Shown here piece after piece: positions 38,951 through 51,900 of a stretch of DNA of 64,000 nucleotides. Position numbers and translations under genes: made by a program. Within the stretch, counting starts at the first letter, position 1. The number at the start of each line of letters is the position of its first letter. A model generated the notes under the pieces. The model ran no database searches. It was not told the origin of the DNA and was given only the letters and a program-made list of their open reading frames with translations. Location: positions 310,001 through 374,000 of the forward strand of contig VZRZ01006183.1 in the NCBI GenBank assembly GCA_013398175.1, read 5' to 3'. This DNA comes from Climacteris rufus (Eukaryota; Chordata; Aves; Passeriformes; Climacteridae).

Positions 38951-39021
38951 AGGAGGGGCTGGGGGGTGGGGTTGCACTGCTTATAAGGGGAGTACGGCAG
39001 GAACAATGTTCTTCTGTGTCA
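38951..39021 (+). promoter_or_regulatory. ENPEP: Probable ENPEP core promoter
   Basis: A G-rich box (AGGAGGGGCTGGGGGGTGGG, 38951-38970) of the kind bound by Sp/KLF factors precedes a TATA-like TTATAAGG at 38981-38988. An initiator-like TCAGTTC lies at 39019-39025. The A of this element is about 40 bp from the TATA box, slightly long, so initiation may be anywhere near 39,010-39,021. The spacing to the start codon (about 250 bp) fits a short leader within exon 1. The site is inferred from motifs; no transcript evidence is available. Confidence 0.55.
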
Positions 39022-39268
39022 GTTCCCTCCGTCTCCCAGCTCAGCTGCACTTCTTTTGATCATTCATATTTCCTCCAAATGCATGTTGTCTTTAATTAAT
39101 TGAGTGTCTCATGGAAAGCGAGGTGCGGGAGACAGGCAGAGAACAGCTATAGCTACACAATTAAAATACAAACCAAGACTGCTTGGTTTACTGAATGCAA
39201 GTGCTGAAGTGACTAATAACCTTTTTTATGGTTAATGTTTTGCTCTGAGAACAGACCCAGGAGCAGAG
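39022..39268 (+). promoter_or_regulatory. ENPEP: ENPEP 5' leader with several upstream ATGs
   Basis: Six ATGs precede the main start. Their frames are 39079-39099, 39083-39103, 39111-39152 (13 codons plus stop), 39195-39212, 39228-39248, and 39235-39288. The last overlaps the main start in another frame. Such a layout normally lowers initiation at the main ATG or makes it depend on leaky scanning or reinitiation. The leader also has AT-rich homeodomain-like sites: TTTAATTAATT near 39,091 and GGTTAATGTTTTGC at 39230-39243, the latter with an HNF1-type half-site. HNF1 would suit a kidney and intestinal gene, but this is inference. If transcription starts further downstream, some uATGs would not be in the mRNA. 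Confidence 0.6.
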
Positions 39269-39906
39269 ATGGAGGGCATGGATTTTGAGGATGGGAAGTC
39301 CAAGAGGTACTGCATGAAGACAAAGCATGTGGCTATCATCTGTGGCGTCGTGGTTGTTGTAGGACTTGCTGTGGGGCTTGGTGTGGGATTGAGCAGACCT
39401 AAATCTCAGCAACCTCCAAAGGGAACAGATCAACCAACAACAGATCAGGCAACGACAACAGATCAGCCTCCTCCCCCAGTGGATTTGGGTCCCTGTCCTT
39501 CCAAGAATGATGAGACTGGAGAATGGAGACATTTTAGGCTGCCCACTTATGTCAAGCCTGTCCACTATGATCTGGAAATCAAGCCTGAAATGGAGAAAGA
39601 CACTTACAGTGGGACAGTCAGTATTTCTATTGCTTTGGAAAAACCAACCAGCTACATGTGGCTTCACCTTCGAGAGACCAGAGTTACAGAAATACCCACA
39701 CTCCAGAAATCTTCAGGACAGCAGATTGCTCTGAATGACTGCTTTGAGTACAAGCCACAAGAATACATAGTAATGAAGGCAGCAGCAGAGCTCCCTGTCA
39801 CTGATGAAAGTGATCCCTATGTGCTCACCCTGAAGTTTCAAGGCTGGCTGAATGGTTCGCTGGTTGGGTTTTATAGGACGACCTACACTGAGAATGGACA
39901 GATCAA
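39269..39906 (+). CDS. ENPEP: ENPEP coding exon 1: tail, membrane anchor, stalk, start of domain I
   Basis: This exon encodes residues 1-212 and two bases of codon 213. The start ATG has purine at -3 and G at +4, and the next residues include SKRYC and the TKHVAII entry to the anchor, as in other vertebrate ENPEP proteins. Residues 20-41 are a Val/Gly/Leu-rich helix that acts as signal-anchor with a cytoplasmic N terminus. Residues 43-75 form a Thr/Gln/Pro stalk with three TDQ units. FRLPTYVKPVHYDL (from residue 89) begins the M1 N-terminal beta domain, and NGSLVGFYRTTY (195-206) is a signature of the family. The donor is GTAAAG at 39907. A second in-frame ATG (codon 4) is a weaker alternative start. 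Confidence 0.96.
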
Positions 39907-42900
39907 GTAAAGCAGTTTTATTTATTAAACTTTCTTCTCTATTTTTACTTGGTCAGACCTGCTCTATTCCTGTTTCAGCTTTTTAGTCTTGTCTCTCACC
40001 AACTTGCTGACTTTTCTGGGCTGTTCTTTATTTTTCTCATTCCCCTAAGGAAGATGCTGTATTCAAAACCCTTTGGTTGCTGACTAGTGAATGTGGGCTG
40101 GAGGGGTTTGTTATTATTATAATTCTGAGAAACTCTTTCAAGCTCTACTGGTCCCAAATTACCTTTGAACTGAATGGCTCCGTCAGAGAGCTGGAGGGAT
40201 CAAGGCCTGTTTTTATCTCTATAGTACAATAAATAGCATACAACTATCACCACTCTCTGCTGTCCCTCCCCCAGGTAACAGTTTTGGTGCAAAATGTTCT
40301 TTTGATAGCTTTCCTGATAGCATACCTCCTTGATGTTGTAAGGCTAAGGAATATTCAAACCAGAACTTCCGAGTCTCTCCTGCAGCTGGTTTAAATTATG
40401 TGTAGGAAAGTCCAAACAATTAAGGTTATCTTTGACTTTTTTTTTGTGCTCCATCTCTTCATTATGAATGTATCAACTGTTATTGAAAGATTACAAAGCC
40501 TCTACCAGTTCAGCTAACCCATTCCTCTTGCCAGGTTTGCATCACTTCAAGGTGGAAGCTTGAAAAACTCATTGCCCACTGCTCAAAGGCTTTTCTTTGC
40601 AGTTAATATGTGGAGAGGACAGTAATCCATTTTCCAATATTTACATTTCTGAAGTGACTCATTCCAGCTTTTACAGCTGGGAGATAAACTTGGCTAGACT
40701 TTTACAAGGCCCTGTAGCAGGAACATGGAGACAAACACTGATGCATTTTCACTGCATTTGTTTGCCCTCCTGGGACAATGGTGTCATGAGCGAGACTCTC
40801 ATCAGTTCCATTCAACCATTGACAGGCAATGCCAGGAGTAACAGCAGTGACAGGCACCAGCAGCAGCAGATCCAAGAGGTAGGGGATAAAGCAAGCATTG
40901 ATTTTTCCTGCAAAGAAGTCATGGAGGGAACAGCTCGAACCAGGCGACTCTTTAACACTTGTTTTCCTCCATTTATGACCTCAGTATTGCTCTGACTTGA
41001 AAGGTGCTTTGGTTCTTTACTTTGAGCATCTGACCTCCACAGCAGTTAGCAGTTAGCATTTTTCTAAGTTGAGCTGTGTTACTTCCTTTTCACTGGTGAA
41101 GGATACCTAGATATTAAATTAATAGCCCCAGGTCTGTCACAGCACCGGAACAGCAGGACCAGAACACAGGCCTGCTGACTTGCAGGGCAGGAGAGGTGAG
41201 TGTCTGTCCCTCAAATCCAGACAGTGTAGGTAGACAAGCATCTGATGTCAGGAAGAAAAGATGTGACCTCACTTGCTTGTTCCTACTTCTTGAATTGGAT
41301 GCTGGAAGCTACAATTGCAAGGATGATCCTAGCCAGCAGTCTGAAAACTCTCAATACAGAAATGAACTTGAGGGTGTGAGTTTGTTAGGCTTGAGAAGGA
41401 CTTTAATAAAAATGAGTGAATGGTGAATTCTGAAATATTTTTGATGTGATTGAGTTTGGGCAGATTGTTTGTGGGGGTGGCAGAGGCGATGTATGTGATA
41501 GTGATAAGTACAGCATTGAAATTAAAGCAGTCACCAGCCAAGTTGCTGCTACATGGCAGAGGGTAGGGGATAGGATGGGGTGAAGAAGGACAGTCAGGGA
41601 AGGGTTTTATCACTTATTAAAAATTTATTTTCCCCTGGCTTTCTACTCAAAACCAATGCTGACTGGAATTAGCTTTTTTGTTTTGCCTTTGCCTGAGGTG
41701 GACGTGACCCTTGGAAAATTTCAACCCAAATAGTTCCATTCTTGTCATGTTGCAAGTAAGTACAAATCAGATCAGGTAATAGCAATGATCAAATAAGTCT
41801 ATTAATAGTGGATGTTAAAGAGAAGGGGGCTGAGGTGAAAATGAGATCCAACATGTAATTTACCTACTCTATCATCCCTTCAGTACAGTGTTAGAAGCAG
41901 CAGGACCTTTTGAGAGACTTAATAACACTGGTTTGTCAGCTCCCAGGGCTGAGCTGCTCCCCAGCTCTCTATCTGTGAAAGTAAAGGTTTGCCAAAGCAT
42001 AGCTATAATGTCTTTTGTTTTCAAACTGGGCACACATCCAGGCTCTGCTGTTGCTTAGATTCAAACCTCCCACCACACTTCATGGAAAACAGGTAGACGT
42101 GCTGAACATGCCTCTAAGTCTCCTTAGAGGGATCCTTGAGAAGCTTAGGGAGAAGAACGCCTCATTGGGTAATCCTGTTCAGACAGATCACACAATCCTC
42201 CATCAGGAAAAAGGTGCTTTTGGACATGCCCTGAAGCAGAACTTGAGACACCCTGAAAACACAACTATTTAAATAGATGTGCACATGCAGGTAAGGAATA
42301 GGAAAGCAGAAACTTTGACATTGTGGATTTTGGACATAGACCTGCCTAGATCCTCTTGTGGGTTCCTCAATCAACTGTAAGCACTTAAGTCCTTTGGTAA
42401 AACTATTCCTCTGTCTGCACACTTAATTTCCTCGTTGATGAAAAAGGATAACGGTCCTTCCATACTTGGCATGATGCAGTAAACATAACTATGTTACACT
42501 TGTGTTATTTTCAGATATTATGGAAATGAGCAAAAGAAGAGTCCTTACTTGGTGTAATGGGTTATTTCAAGTCATTAGGTTCTCTCAAGTAATGTTCTAA
42601 AGCCCCCTTGTATTTTTTCCTTAATATTACAAATAATACAAACATGTCAAAGCAGCTGGCTTGGATTTAGCACTACTATTAGTGACAAGGTATGGCTTCC
42701 CTTTTAAAGGAATTCTGTCTGTTGTCCATAAGAGAACAAGAGGCTGGCACATGGCTAACAGGGATGTAATTAGGATTTTATTGAATAGGGAAGGGCAAAA
42801 TTTTCTTCTGTATACAAAAGTAGCACTCCTGATTTTCTTCCTCAAGTAGAAAGTTTTCTCTGAAGAAGCAATAAATCTGAATATTAAGAAAGACTAGGAG

Positions 42901-45900
42901 AAAAATGCTTCAATCAGCTTAGGGAGGAAGGGTTTCACATTAGTGCCTTGTACTTTGGGGGAGAGGAAAAAAATGAAAATTCATCAGAGTTCTAAATGCA
43001 TCACTGTTTTATTTTGGGAACAGCTGGATGCAGTCTCAGCTAGATCTTCACTTCTTATTACTGTGATGTTTACACCTGTCATTTCTAGCTCACATTTAAA
43101 GGTCTGGACATCAGCTGCAAGAGCAGAAGCCACCAAGCAGTAAAGAAAATCTTATCAAAAAACTACATTATGCAGTTTGAAAGTAAATTACAACATTTCA
43201 TATTTCTATTGCCACTGCTACACATGCCATAGTCTGGAGTTCTCATCATCTAGCCTATAGAAATGCTAGCACTAAGGTTTTGCACTCTTTATGTCTGTCT
43301 ACCTCCACAAACATATGAGGATAGATGGATTATCACCCTATAAATCAGCAGAGATATCACAATGTTATCAGTCTGTAGGAACAAGACATAAATGTGTCAA
43401 AATATATAGTAATTTTTTTAACCAATAGCTGTGAAGCATTGCCCTGGAGGCTGGGAGTTAACTTAATTGTGAAATACCTCTCAAATCCTATGAAAAGTAG
43501 GGAGTGACAGCAAAGAATGCACAAGCAAAAGAAACCCTATTGAGTCTAAAATTATGTTAAGGTGAATGTTCATCATGCTTTCTGCCCATGAACCTTTGAG
43601 CTACTATTCCAAGGAACATGAATGGAGAGAACCCAGACACGTTACCTCTGTCACGCTTGTAAAAGACCCTTGCTGCTACAAGTTCCTAATGACCAGTTTA
43701 GTATGTAACCGTCACAAGGAAATGCCAAGGGCAACAGGAACATTGAAAAATTGGTTGTCAAGTGAGCTTGTAGGATTGCTGCAGATCTGTAATTTATGAT
43801 GTACACTTTTAATTACTTTTTGGAAAGAAAAACTACCTTAATATAGTTGGAGCAGCTGTAGAAGTGCTGTCAGAAAATACTCTACATTCCTGATTAATTG
43901 AAGAAGCATCTGTGATCCCTTTTACCATCAATCACCAGAGAATATGCTCTGCCACTGTGTAGGTCATTGATGGGGGAGCCCTATGTCACTGCAAGAAGCA
44001 AGCACGATATGAACGCTCACAACTTTCACCTTATGTTTTTACATGACCCCTATTGTCTAGCTCCCCCAGCTGGTTTTGCATAACTGAGATTACTTTCTAA
44101 CCCCCCTGACACAGCTTGCATAGCATCCATTATGTACTAGGATGTTCACCTGAACTTTCCACGATTTCTCCAGCAGTTTCACTAACAGAGTCAGGGGAGC
44201 ATAACAGCACCAGGAGAAAATTGTACGTGGTAAATTCAGAAGAAGAAACACACAAGCAGGATGAGATTTATTGGCATTTACACAGTTTCAAGGTGTCATC
44301 TCAGATGTTCAACACTGTAATCCCAAGATATCTGTAGTGGGTAAACAGCACATGGAGTTACTTGATTTCTTTTCAGGTGATATCATCAGTAGTTTATTTT
44401 AGGTGCAAAAATCAATGGGAAAGCTCAGCAGGGGGGTGAACAAAATTTCTACCATCCATGAGGTGTAATGACTGTCTGGCTCCTAAAAATATTTCTTGAT
44501 AAGAATTTGCTTTAGCTTTTGCTCTGAAACCTAGAGGATATTGATGACAGACTGACATATACGTTACACACTCCTATGTGATGTCTTGTGCGTTTCTGAT
44601 GTCACCTGCTTTTGTGAATGGACAAATACACATAAATATTTGTAGTTGAATTTAGTTTGTGAGATTGATAAAAAATATGCTTAGAAATTACAGATAACAT
44701 TTCAAAGTTATATAATGAAGGCTTGCCACTGTGTTTTTTGTTTAAGGAGCATTGCAGCTACTGATCATGAGCCAACAGATGCACGGAAATCATTTCCTTG
44801 CTTTGACGAGCCAAACAAAAAGGCAACTTACAACATATCTATCATCCATCAAGATGCATACCAAGCACTTTCAAACATGCCTGTACAGGTATGTATTTCC
44901 CAACTGCTGCCTAAGTGGAATGGTTCTGTAGAGACACTGGAAAAGCAATGTGCGTTGCAAGACTCTACCACCCAGGCACTATAAAACTAATGGTGAATAA
45001 ACATTCCATGAACAGAACTGGTTGGTTGGTTAGGACTCAAAATGGTCCACCAGCACATAACATGGCAGTACAGAGACAAATCCAAAGCAAAAATGAAACG
45101 TTTCTTCTGTTGTTAGCCAGCTGACCCTCTGTTCAGGTATTCTTATTTGAGCATCCCTACTAACCACAAATAGATACTAGCAGGTTCTTCAGTCAAACTG
45201 GGTAGAATCTGGGAATGAATACTCTGGAAGACAGCTGCTTCCCAGATGGAAAGTGTAAAATAATCACTAAAACTCTATAATGGTCCAAAACGAGGGTCTG
45301 CTAATCACAATTTAATGGCAAAGAGTCCTGCTGGCCAGAAAGACTGGGATTATTATTTTTAATAATGGAGGATCTGAAACTCCATCTGTCAGCTCATGGG
45401 TGTGGACATTTGTCATTCCACCATGTCTATAATTTCCTAAATAGTCCATTTCTAGACCCAGTGTGTCAAATTCCAAGTTTTGTATGAAATTCAATAGCAT
45501 CAATTATCTACCTCTGGGCCTTCTGGAAGAATACTGAATGGCTTTCAGATGAGAGAGTTTCTACTGAATAGTTCAAATGAATGTGTAGTCTATTGTATAA
45601 TTTCTACTAATATGTTCTGAAGTGGGTGATAAAGTGCCAAGTTAAAAAAAAAAAAGAAAGAAAGAAAAAAAGAAACAAAGAAAGAAAAAAGAGCTTCCAG
45701 CCTCCAGGCTGTTGGCATTTGCATCTTTCCAATCACTGCCCCACCCAGAAAACAAAGGTCTGCTTTACTGTGTAGTTTTATTTAGAGTCCCCCAAACTTA
45801 CTCTTCGAACAATGCAGCTGAGATATCTATTACCAGGCTGATACAGATGCAGCCAAACCCTTTGCACATTTAAGGCTCTGACCCATTCTTAATGAAAGTA

Positions 45901-48900
45901 TTTCTATGATACCTAAGAGACCACCAGGCACTTCGATGAACAACACATGATAGGAGGGTGCTGTGCCTTTCCTCACACACCCCAGATAAATGAGAGTACC
46001 AGCATGGAAGTAAGGGGATGACACTGTACGTTATCAAGATTTATTGGGTTTTGATATTTACTTTACACCCTGACATGTGGACCTTGCCTCTAGTATGGAC
46101 ATAAAATAATAAACTTTCAAAGCGCTAACTACCACTTTGTAATTCTTTTGCTAAAAAACAAGTACAGATAAGAAAGTATAGATTATGCTGATTTCATATT
46201 GAGTTTTGACTAAGGGATTATAGCAGGGCACTTTTTCATCTGGTCAAGGTCAGTAGCTCTGGTCTTAATAGTGAAAGATGTTTGGGACAGATCTTTACCA
46301 CAGACGGAGATGTAACACTTTGTAAATGCAAGGCATGCTGTGTGTTACACATCTTGTAGTACTATTGGTGGTGTGGAGCTTTATAATCAGGATGGTAAAA
46401 TCAGATCAATAAAATCAGAAATTTGTACATTTCATTTGCATTTTTTGCAGGAGTTGATCTTTTTTCAATTTTTTTTCCCACTTAATTCCTGACTTTGTTG
46501 AAAGAAGAAAAAATATCAAAAGAGAGTCAAAATGGGTAAAATAATGAAAAATTAGATTGTGAATATCTCCGTGAAAAGGGGGTTGTGAATATATCTATGA
46601 AAATGCTTTTTTGCTCATGGAATCATATTACTTGTAACATCAACTGTCTGTTCTTTATTTATATTGTGAATCTCATCAAACATTGTATCTCTAGAAGACT
46701 AATGTCTCTTACATGGTTTTGGCTTTTGTTCAATTTAAGTTAGTCATCCAGTCAGAAGCACAAAAAATATCAGACGTTAGCAGAAAATGAATAGCAGAAA
46801 TAAATATTTAGAATAGAATCATGGAATCACAGGATATGCCGAGTTGGAAGGGGCCCATCAGGACCATTGCGTCCAACTCCTGGCCCTGCACAGGACACCC
46901 CAAGTGTGCCTGAGAGCATTGTCCAAACGCTTCTTGAACTCTGTCAGGCTTGGTGCTGTGACCACTGCCCTAGGCAGCATCCCAGGTAGCATCCCTGCAT
47001 CATGACTTAAATACATGATGCATGTACTAAATAGAGAATTCAGTCTCTTCTCTGCTGTGACCAAAGTGATGTTATTTTATGTAACTATTGCAAGAACAAA
47101 ACACTGTAGTATACACCAGAAAACTCCTGTTGGCAAAATTTCTGTGGATGTGAATGATTTCAAATCCCTGATGAAAATTAGAACCAGATAAACTTATTCA
47201 GTGCCGAAAAGCAAAATCCCATTTCATGTATTGCACAAGAAAAATGTGTTCTCTGTTCTCATGCTTTCGGCAATGAAATGCCAGAACAGGTGAACCTGCA
47301 GAGGTGATTTATCATTCCTATGCCGTTGCAGCCTTCATAGAAGTATTGTACCCTCTTGTGCATGTGTTTGCAATTCTAAAAATAAATTTGATTATTTTTC
47401 CATTTCTGCAGCAAACTGTACAGCTTGGCGGTGGTTGGAATCGAACAACTTTTGAGAAATCAGTTCCCATGAGCACTTATCTGGTATGCTTTGCAGTGCA
47501 CCAGTTTGCCTGGATAGAGAGAATATCAGCTAGTGGAAAACCTGTAAGTACTGCTGCAGCCTGAATATGGCTCAATGACTGATGTGCCTTGATTTCCATT
47601 AAAAAAAACCCCTCTCTTTTTATACAAACAGGAACATATTTTTCCCTTCCCTACAGCTTATTTTATGCAGCCTGTTTTATCAGATTAGGTGCTCACAGTG
47701 GTCCCTCTGGCCTTGACTACATATAGTGTTTTTCAGTCCTTCTCTGTCTCCCATCTGTGTCAGATCCCAGTCAGTACCTCCCATACAAGCACATAGGTGA
47801 AGGAAGGAGTATTCTTTCTCTGAACTCATCCCTGTCTCGAAAGCCAGTGACTGAAGGAATGTGCAAGTTAAGGGATTCAGAAGAATCACAGGCCTTGGAT
47901 ACAAATATTTTGTATTTTCTGTGGGTTAAAAAGTGTGAATCTAAACACTTGATGTTATTACAACGATGGAGACATAGGACTACAATGCTGTGTGCCAATA
48001 TGTATTGGTTTACTTTATTTCATAACAGTGGCTACAGGCAACTGCCCAGTGTAAGTTCTTTGCAAATAAGTACAAAAGTGATAGTGTCTGCATAAATAGC
48101 TGGATATTTGGTAGATGCCCTAATGAAGGGAATGGGTTTGAATCTGAAACCATAAAATTGAAATAGCTCCTTCATTTATATGCAGTTGGCAGGCCAATCC
48201 ATTTCTTGCTTAGATTCAAACCTCCTGAAGGTGAAGCTGATCAGGCATAAAGAGTTCACAAGACATTACATCAAATAGCAAACTGAAATCCTAAATACAA
48301 TTTGCCCCTCAACATAAACTCCTCATTTAGCCTAAAACTAGTTTGGGATGCTCAACCTGCTGTTAATTGTTTATTGGTTTCGATCTTTTCTCATCTGATA
48401 CCAAGAGTAATGCCAAGGCTGTATGCTCTTGCTTCTTCCCCTTCCTTTGTCCTTAAATAACACACGGTCTCTGGTTCAGGTGAGCTGGCAGTGCTTTCCT
48501 CCTTTTCTGGAGACTGTGTCATAACTAGACAGGGAACCTAGAACAACACCCCAGCCAGGCCACTGTTCCCTTAGCCAGTTAGCTCTTCCTGAGTTTCTTT
48601 ATCCAAAAAAGCTCAGCAAATCCTTCCCTACTTAAGGCTGTTTGCTGATGTGAAAATCTTTCTTGTAGAAATACTCCAAAGTTCTGATTCAGTTCTTAGC
48701 AAAGACTTCTGGCACAGCACTGTGCTGAAGCCTCCCTCTGTGCCCTTGCTAGTGTCATGCTGTATGCCTACCTTATTACTTGACAAATAACCAAAGCTAA
48801 ATTACACTTAGACAAGCAAATGGAGCCTGATTTAAGACCGAGATGTAATACTCTTAGTTCCCTGCTGTTCGGCTAAGTAATTCACTGAACAGGAGTACAT

Positions 48901-51900
48901 ATTTAGGCCACTCAGTCTCACAATTTTGTTAACCAATTGCTCTTCAGTGTAGCTGATCCACTCATTATCAGGGACAGGACTTTGACTATTTGGTCTCAAG
49001 AGATATTCTCTAGAGTTTAATTACTTTAAGATTCAGAATTTGTGTAGAACTTTGTGAAAAACACAGTGTGGTAGGGGAAAAGAAGTCTAGTGAAGAAGTG
49101 TGCAACACTATTTTCTACATACAGAAGTTAAAATTTGCTACTTACCAATGCCACGCTCCAGAGTATGGCCTGAGGTCACTATTTGTTTTTTTTCCCCAAG
49201 CTAAACAGTAAAGCCCACAATGTTCCTGACTGGTTGTAGCTTTTCTAAATAGAAGGGGAGTGTTCACTGAAACATGATAATTAAACCCTGTGTGTAGAAG
49301 CATTTGTGTCAGTACAGAGGTTGCCTGAAGAAACGTCTTCTAATTCAGGCCTCAGTAACTACATAGTTTATTAATGCTGTTCACTAAACAGTGTCAGAGG
49401 ACTTGCCTGCGCTAGAAAACTTGGGGTTTAAGTGAGGTTAAAATCATAACTGTTTCCTTTATCTTAGCATGGACATAGTTTTACCAATATAAAGTACATA
49501 TGTAAGATCTTTCACTAAAAATTGTCTTTTTCCCCGGAAAACCAGACTATCTTTCGAAATTTTAATCATATATATCAGAAATTATTCTTCTAACCTTGGA
49601 CAGGCTTCCTGTCCAAGGACTTTGAAGCCCAGCTGAACAATGAGGTATTTAGATTCACCAACTACTGAAAAGAACAGTCCGTATTTTGCTGTGTAATTTT
49701 CTAACAATAAATCCCTCATCCAACAGAAAGTACCTACATGATCCATAAATTACTTTCATAAACAACAGCAAGAGCATACAGCTCACATGACATGGTAAAT
49801 TATTTTAAAACTCTGCCATTCACTCTGAAAGCCCTAACGAAGACATTAATTAAATCGATGGTGGGAAATGTGCCTACAGCTGGAAACAATGTTGCTGAGC
49901 TGATCACCTGTCAGGTACTGAATGTCTGGTTTGAAAAATCACAGAGGAGATTATACAAATGAAACCCAAAGTCAGTTCTAGTGCATGCTGAAGGTTTTGG
50001 AAACCATTAATATGGATCAGCTAGGGGACTGAAGACTGCTAAATTGGGTAAAGAGCTTACAGAAGTGGAAATTGCAGATTGTAATTGCAAACTGACCCTG
50101 GGGGAAATCCCCTGACTGGAATGGATGCCCGATTGAATTTCAGAAGCTTTTTTGGGTTTTGTTTTTTTCATTCCAGCTTTATTTCTGACTACTTTCCCAC
50201 CCTCCCCCTCACTGGAGGAAGTGTAATTTCATGGTATTGAAATCAATGTGTTGTCAGGCTCCAAAAGAGCTCCTGGAATAGACCAGCTCTCTTGCTCAGC
50301 TTGGGCCCTAAACTCCTGGCTGTAAGACAGCACTGAAGGAGTAAACAAGCCACACCAGGGTAGCCAGATGAATGTGGCCCATTCATAAGAGTCAAGGAGC
50401 TGGCAAAATGTGATGGATTGGTTTTCCTAAAACCAGAAACTTCACTCCATACAGAAATCTCTTATCCACACTGGAGATTTTTGGGAACAGTGAAGAAAAG
50501 AGACTACAGCTTCTATAGGCTTTGGGACAAAGAGATTGAGGGAAAGTCCCCCAAAAGACTCCATAAATTCTAAACTCAAACTTTGTCTTCACAATGTGAA
50601 GATAACATCCCAAAAGGTTTTGTCAGGCTGCAGGTCTCCTCATCATAGGTATGGGTGCCATAAAGACTTTAGTCCTCCAGAGCTTGTTCCTCCTGCTTGA
50701 CAGCAATAGCCAAGCCTCAGGGATAGAAAGGTCAACATTCAACACACCAGTTTTTGCATTCAGATATGGAAGAGGAGCACAGAAATGGTCACTCATCACA
50801 CACAGGGCTACCAAACATGCCAGTTTTCCTGGACTTTGCTGGCAATAAAAGAGAGAGCTGATTTTTGCCTTTGATTCCCTGGGGCGCAGCAGCCCAGTGG
50901 GCACCAAAGCTGTGACTGGGTGGTTCTGTGGCCCAAGGTCCTGGTGAAACAGCCACTCAACCTGCATGTCTGGGAAGAGTTACAGATCTGGTCAATGCAC
51001 TGTCTGTGTGAGAGGGTGTGAGATTTTCAAACATAAAAGGATAAGAGTAAACTATGATGATAGAAGGTAGGAAAGGCAGGAAGAAGGTCAATAAAAACAG
51101 TTAATATATGGACTTCAGACACATTTCAACACAGATGTGCTCCTAAAGATTGATCTGATTGGATCAGTCAAGATCACTGAACTACTCAGAACAAATGGAT
51201 CCCCTTTGACTGTGCTTGCCCAGGTTTCCTTCTTGAGAAAACCAGGCCGTGGGGAACTAGAGGCTGGTATGCATCCATGCCCTGCTCCAAGCTTGGCCAC
51301 TGTGAGCTTCCAGACATGGGTCTTGCCAGTTTGCAATTCAGACATACTGTGGAAAATGTGCACAGATTATGTTGACTTGGTCTCTCCTATGAAAAACTTT
51401 GTTGAAAAAATGTGATAGGGAACAGAATTCAGTGTTCAGGCCAGTCTCAGAGAAAACCTGCAGTGTTAGAGGTAGGTATGCTAAATGCCTTTTCAGTGTT
51501 TGACACCTGATTTCTTTCAACTGAAAACTTCTCTAAGTGTCTCTCTGTATTTTACAGCTCAGAGTTTACGCCCAGCCACAGCAAATACACACGGCAGAAT
51601 ACGCAGCAAATGTAACAAAAATTGTATTCGACTTCTTTGAACAGTACTTTGATTTGAACTATTCTCTTCCAAAACTAGGTGATTATTAACATTTATATTT
51701 TTTATTTTGTTAATTCAGTGTCGTGGTTATGTTGCTCCTGCAGATCTCTGTGCTTTGGTGGAAAACAGCATGAAAGCACTTGGTTTCTAACTGCTTATAT
51801 AATGTCAGGATGTTTTAAAACTGTACCAATGTAGTTCAAGGTGTTTCAAAATGTCATGATGGATGAGTTGGTCTCAGTAACAGTTTAGTTACCAGTTCTC

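Larger units (their letters stand above)
44889..47411 (+). other. ENPEP: ENPEP intron 2 (2,523 bp)
   Basis: The donor is GTATGT and the acceptor CATTTCTGCAG. The intron holds an A-rich AAAG simple repeat (45,644-45,692) and a reverse-oriented CR1 3' end (46,813-46,990). No extra exon was recognised. Confidence 0.9.

Noticed and set aside
39188..39667. A 159-codon minus-strand open frame opposite ENPEP exon 1
   Set aside because: It is the complement of well-supported ENPEP coding sequence and has no recognisable domain of its own.
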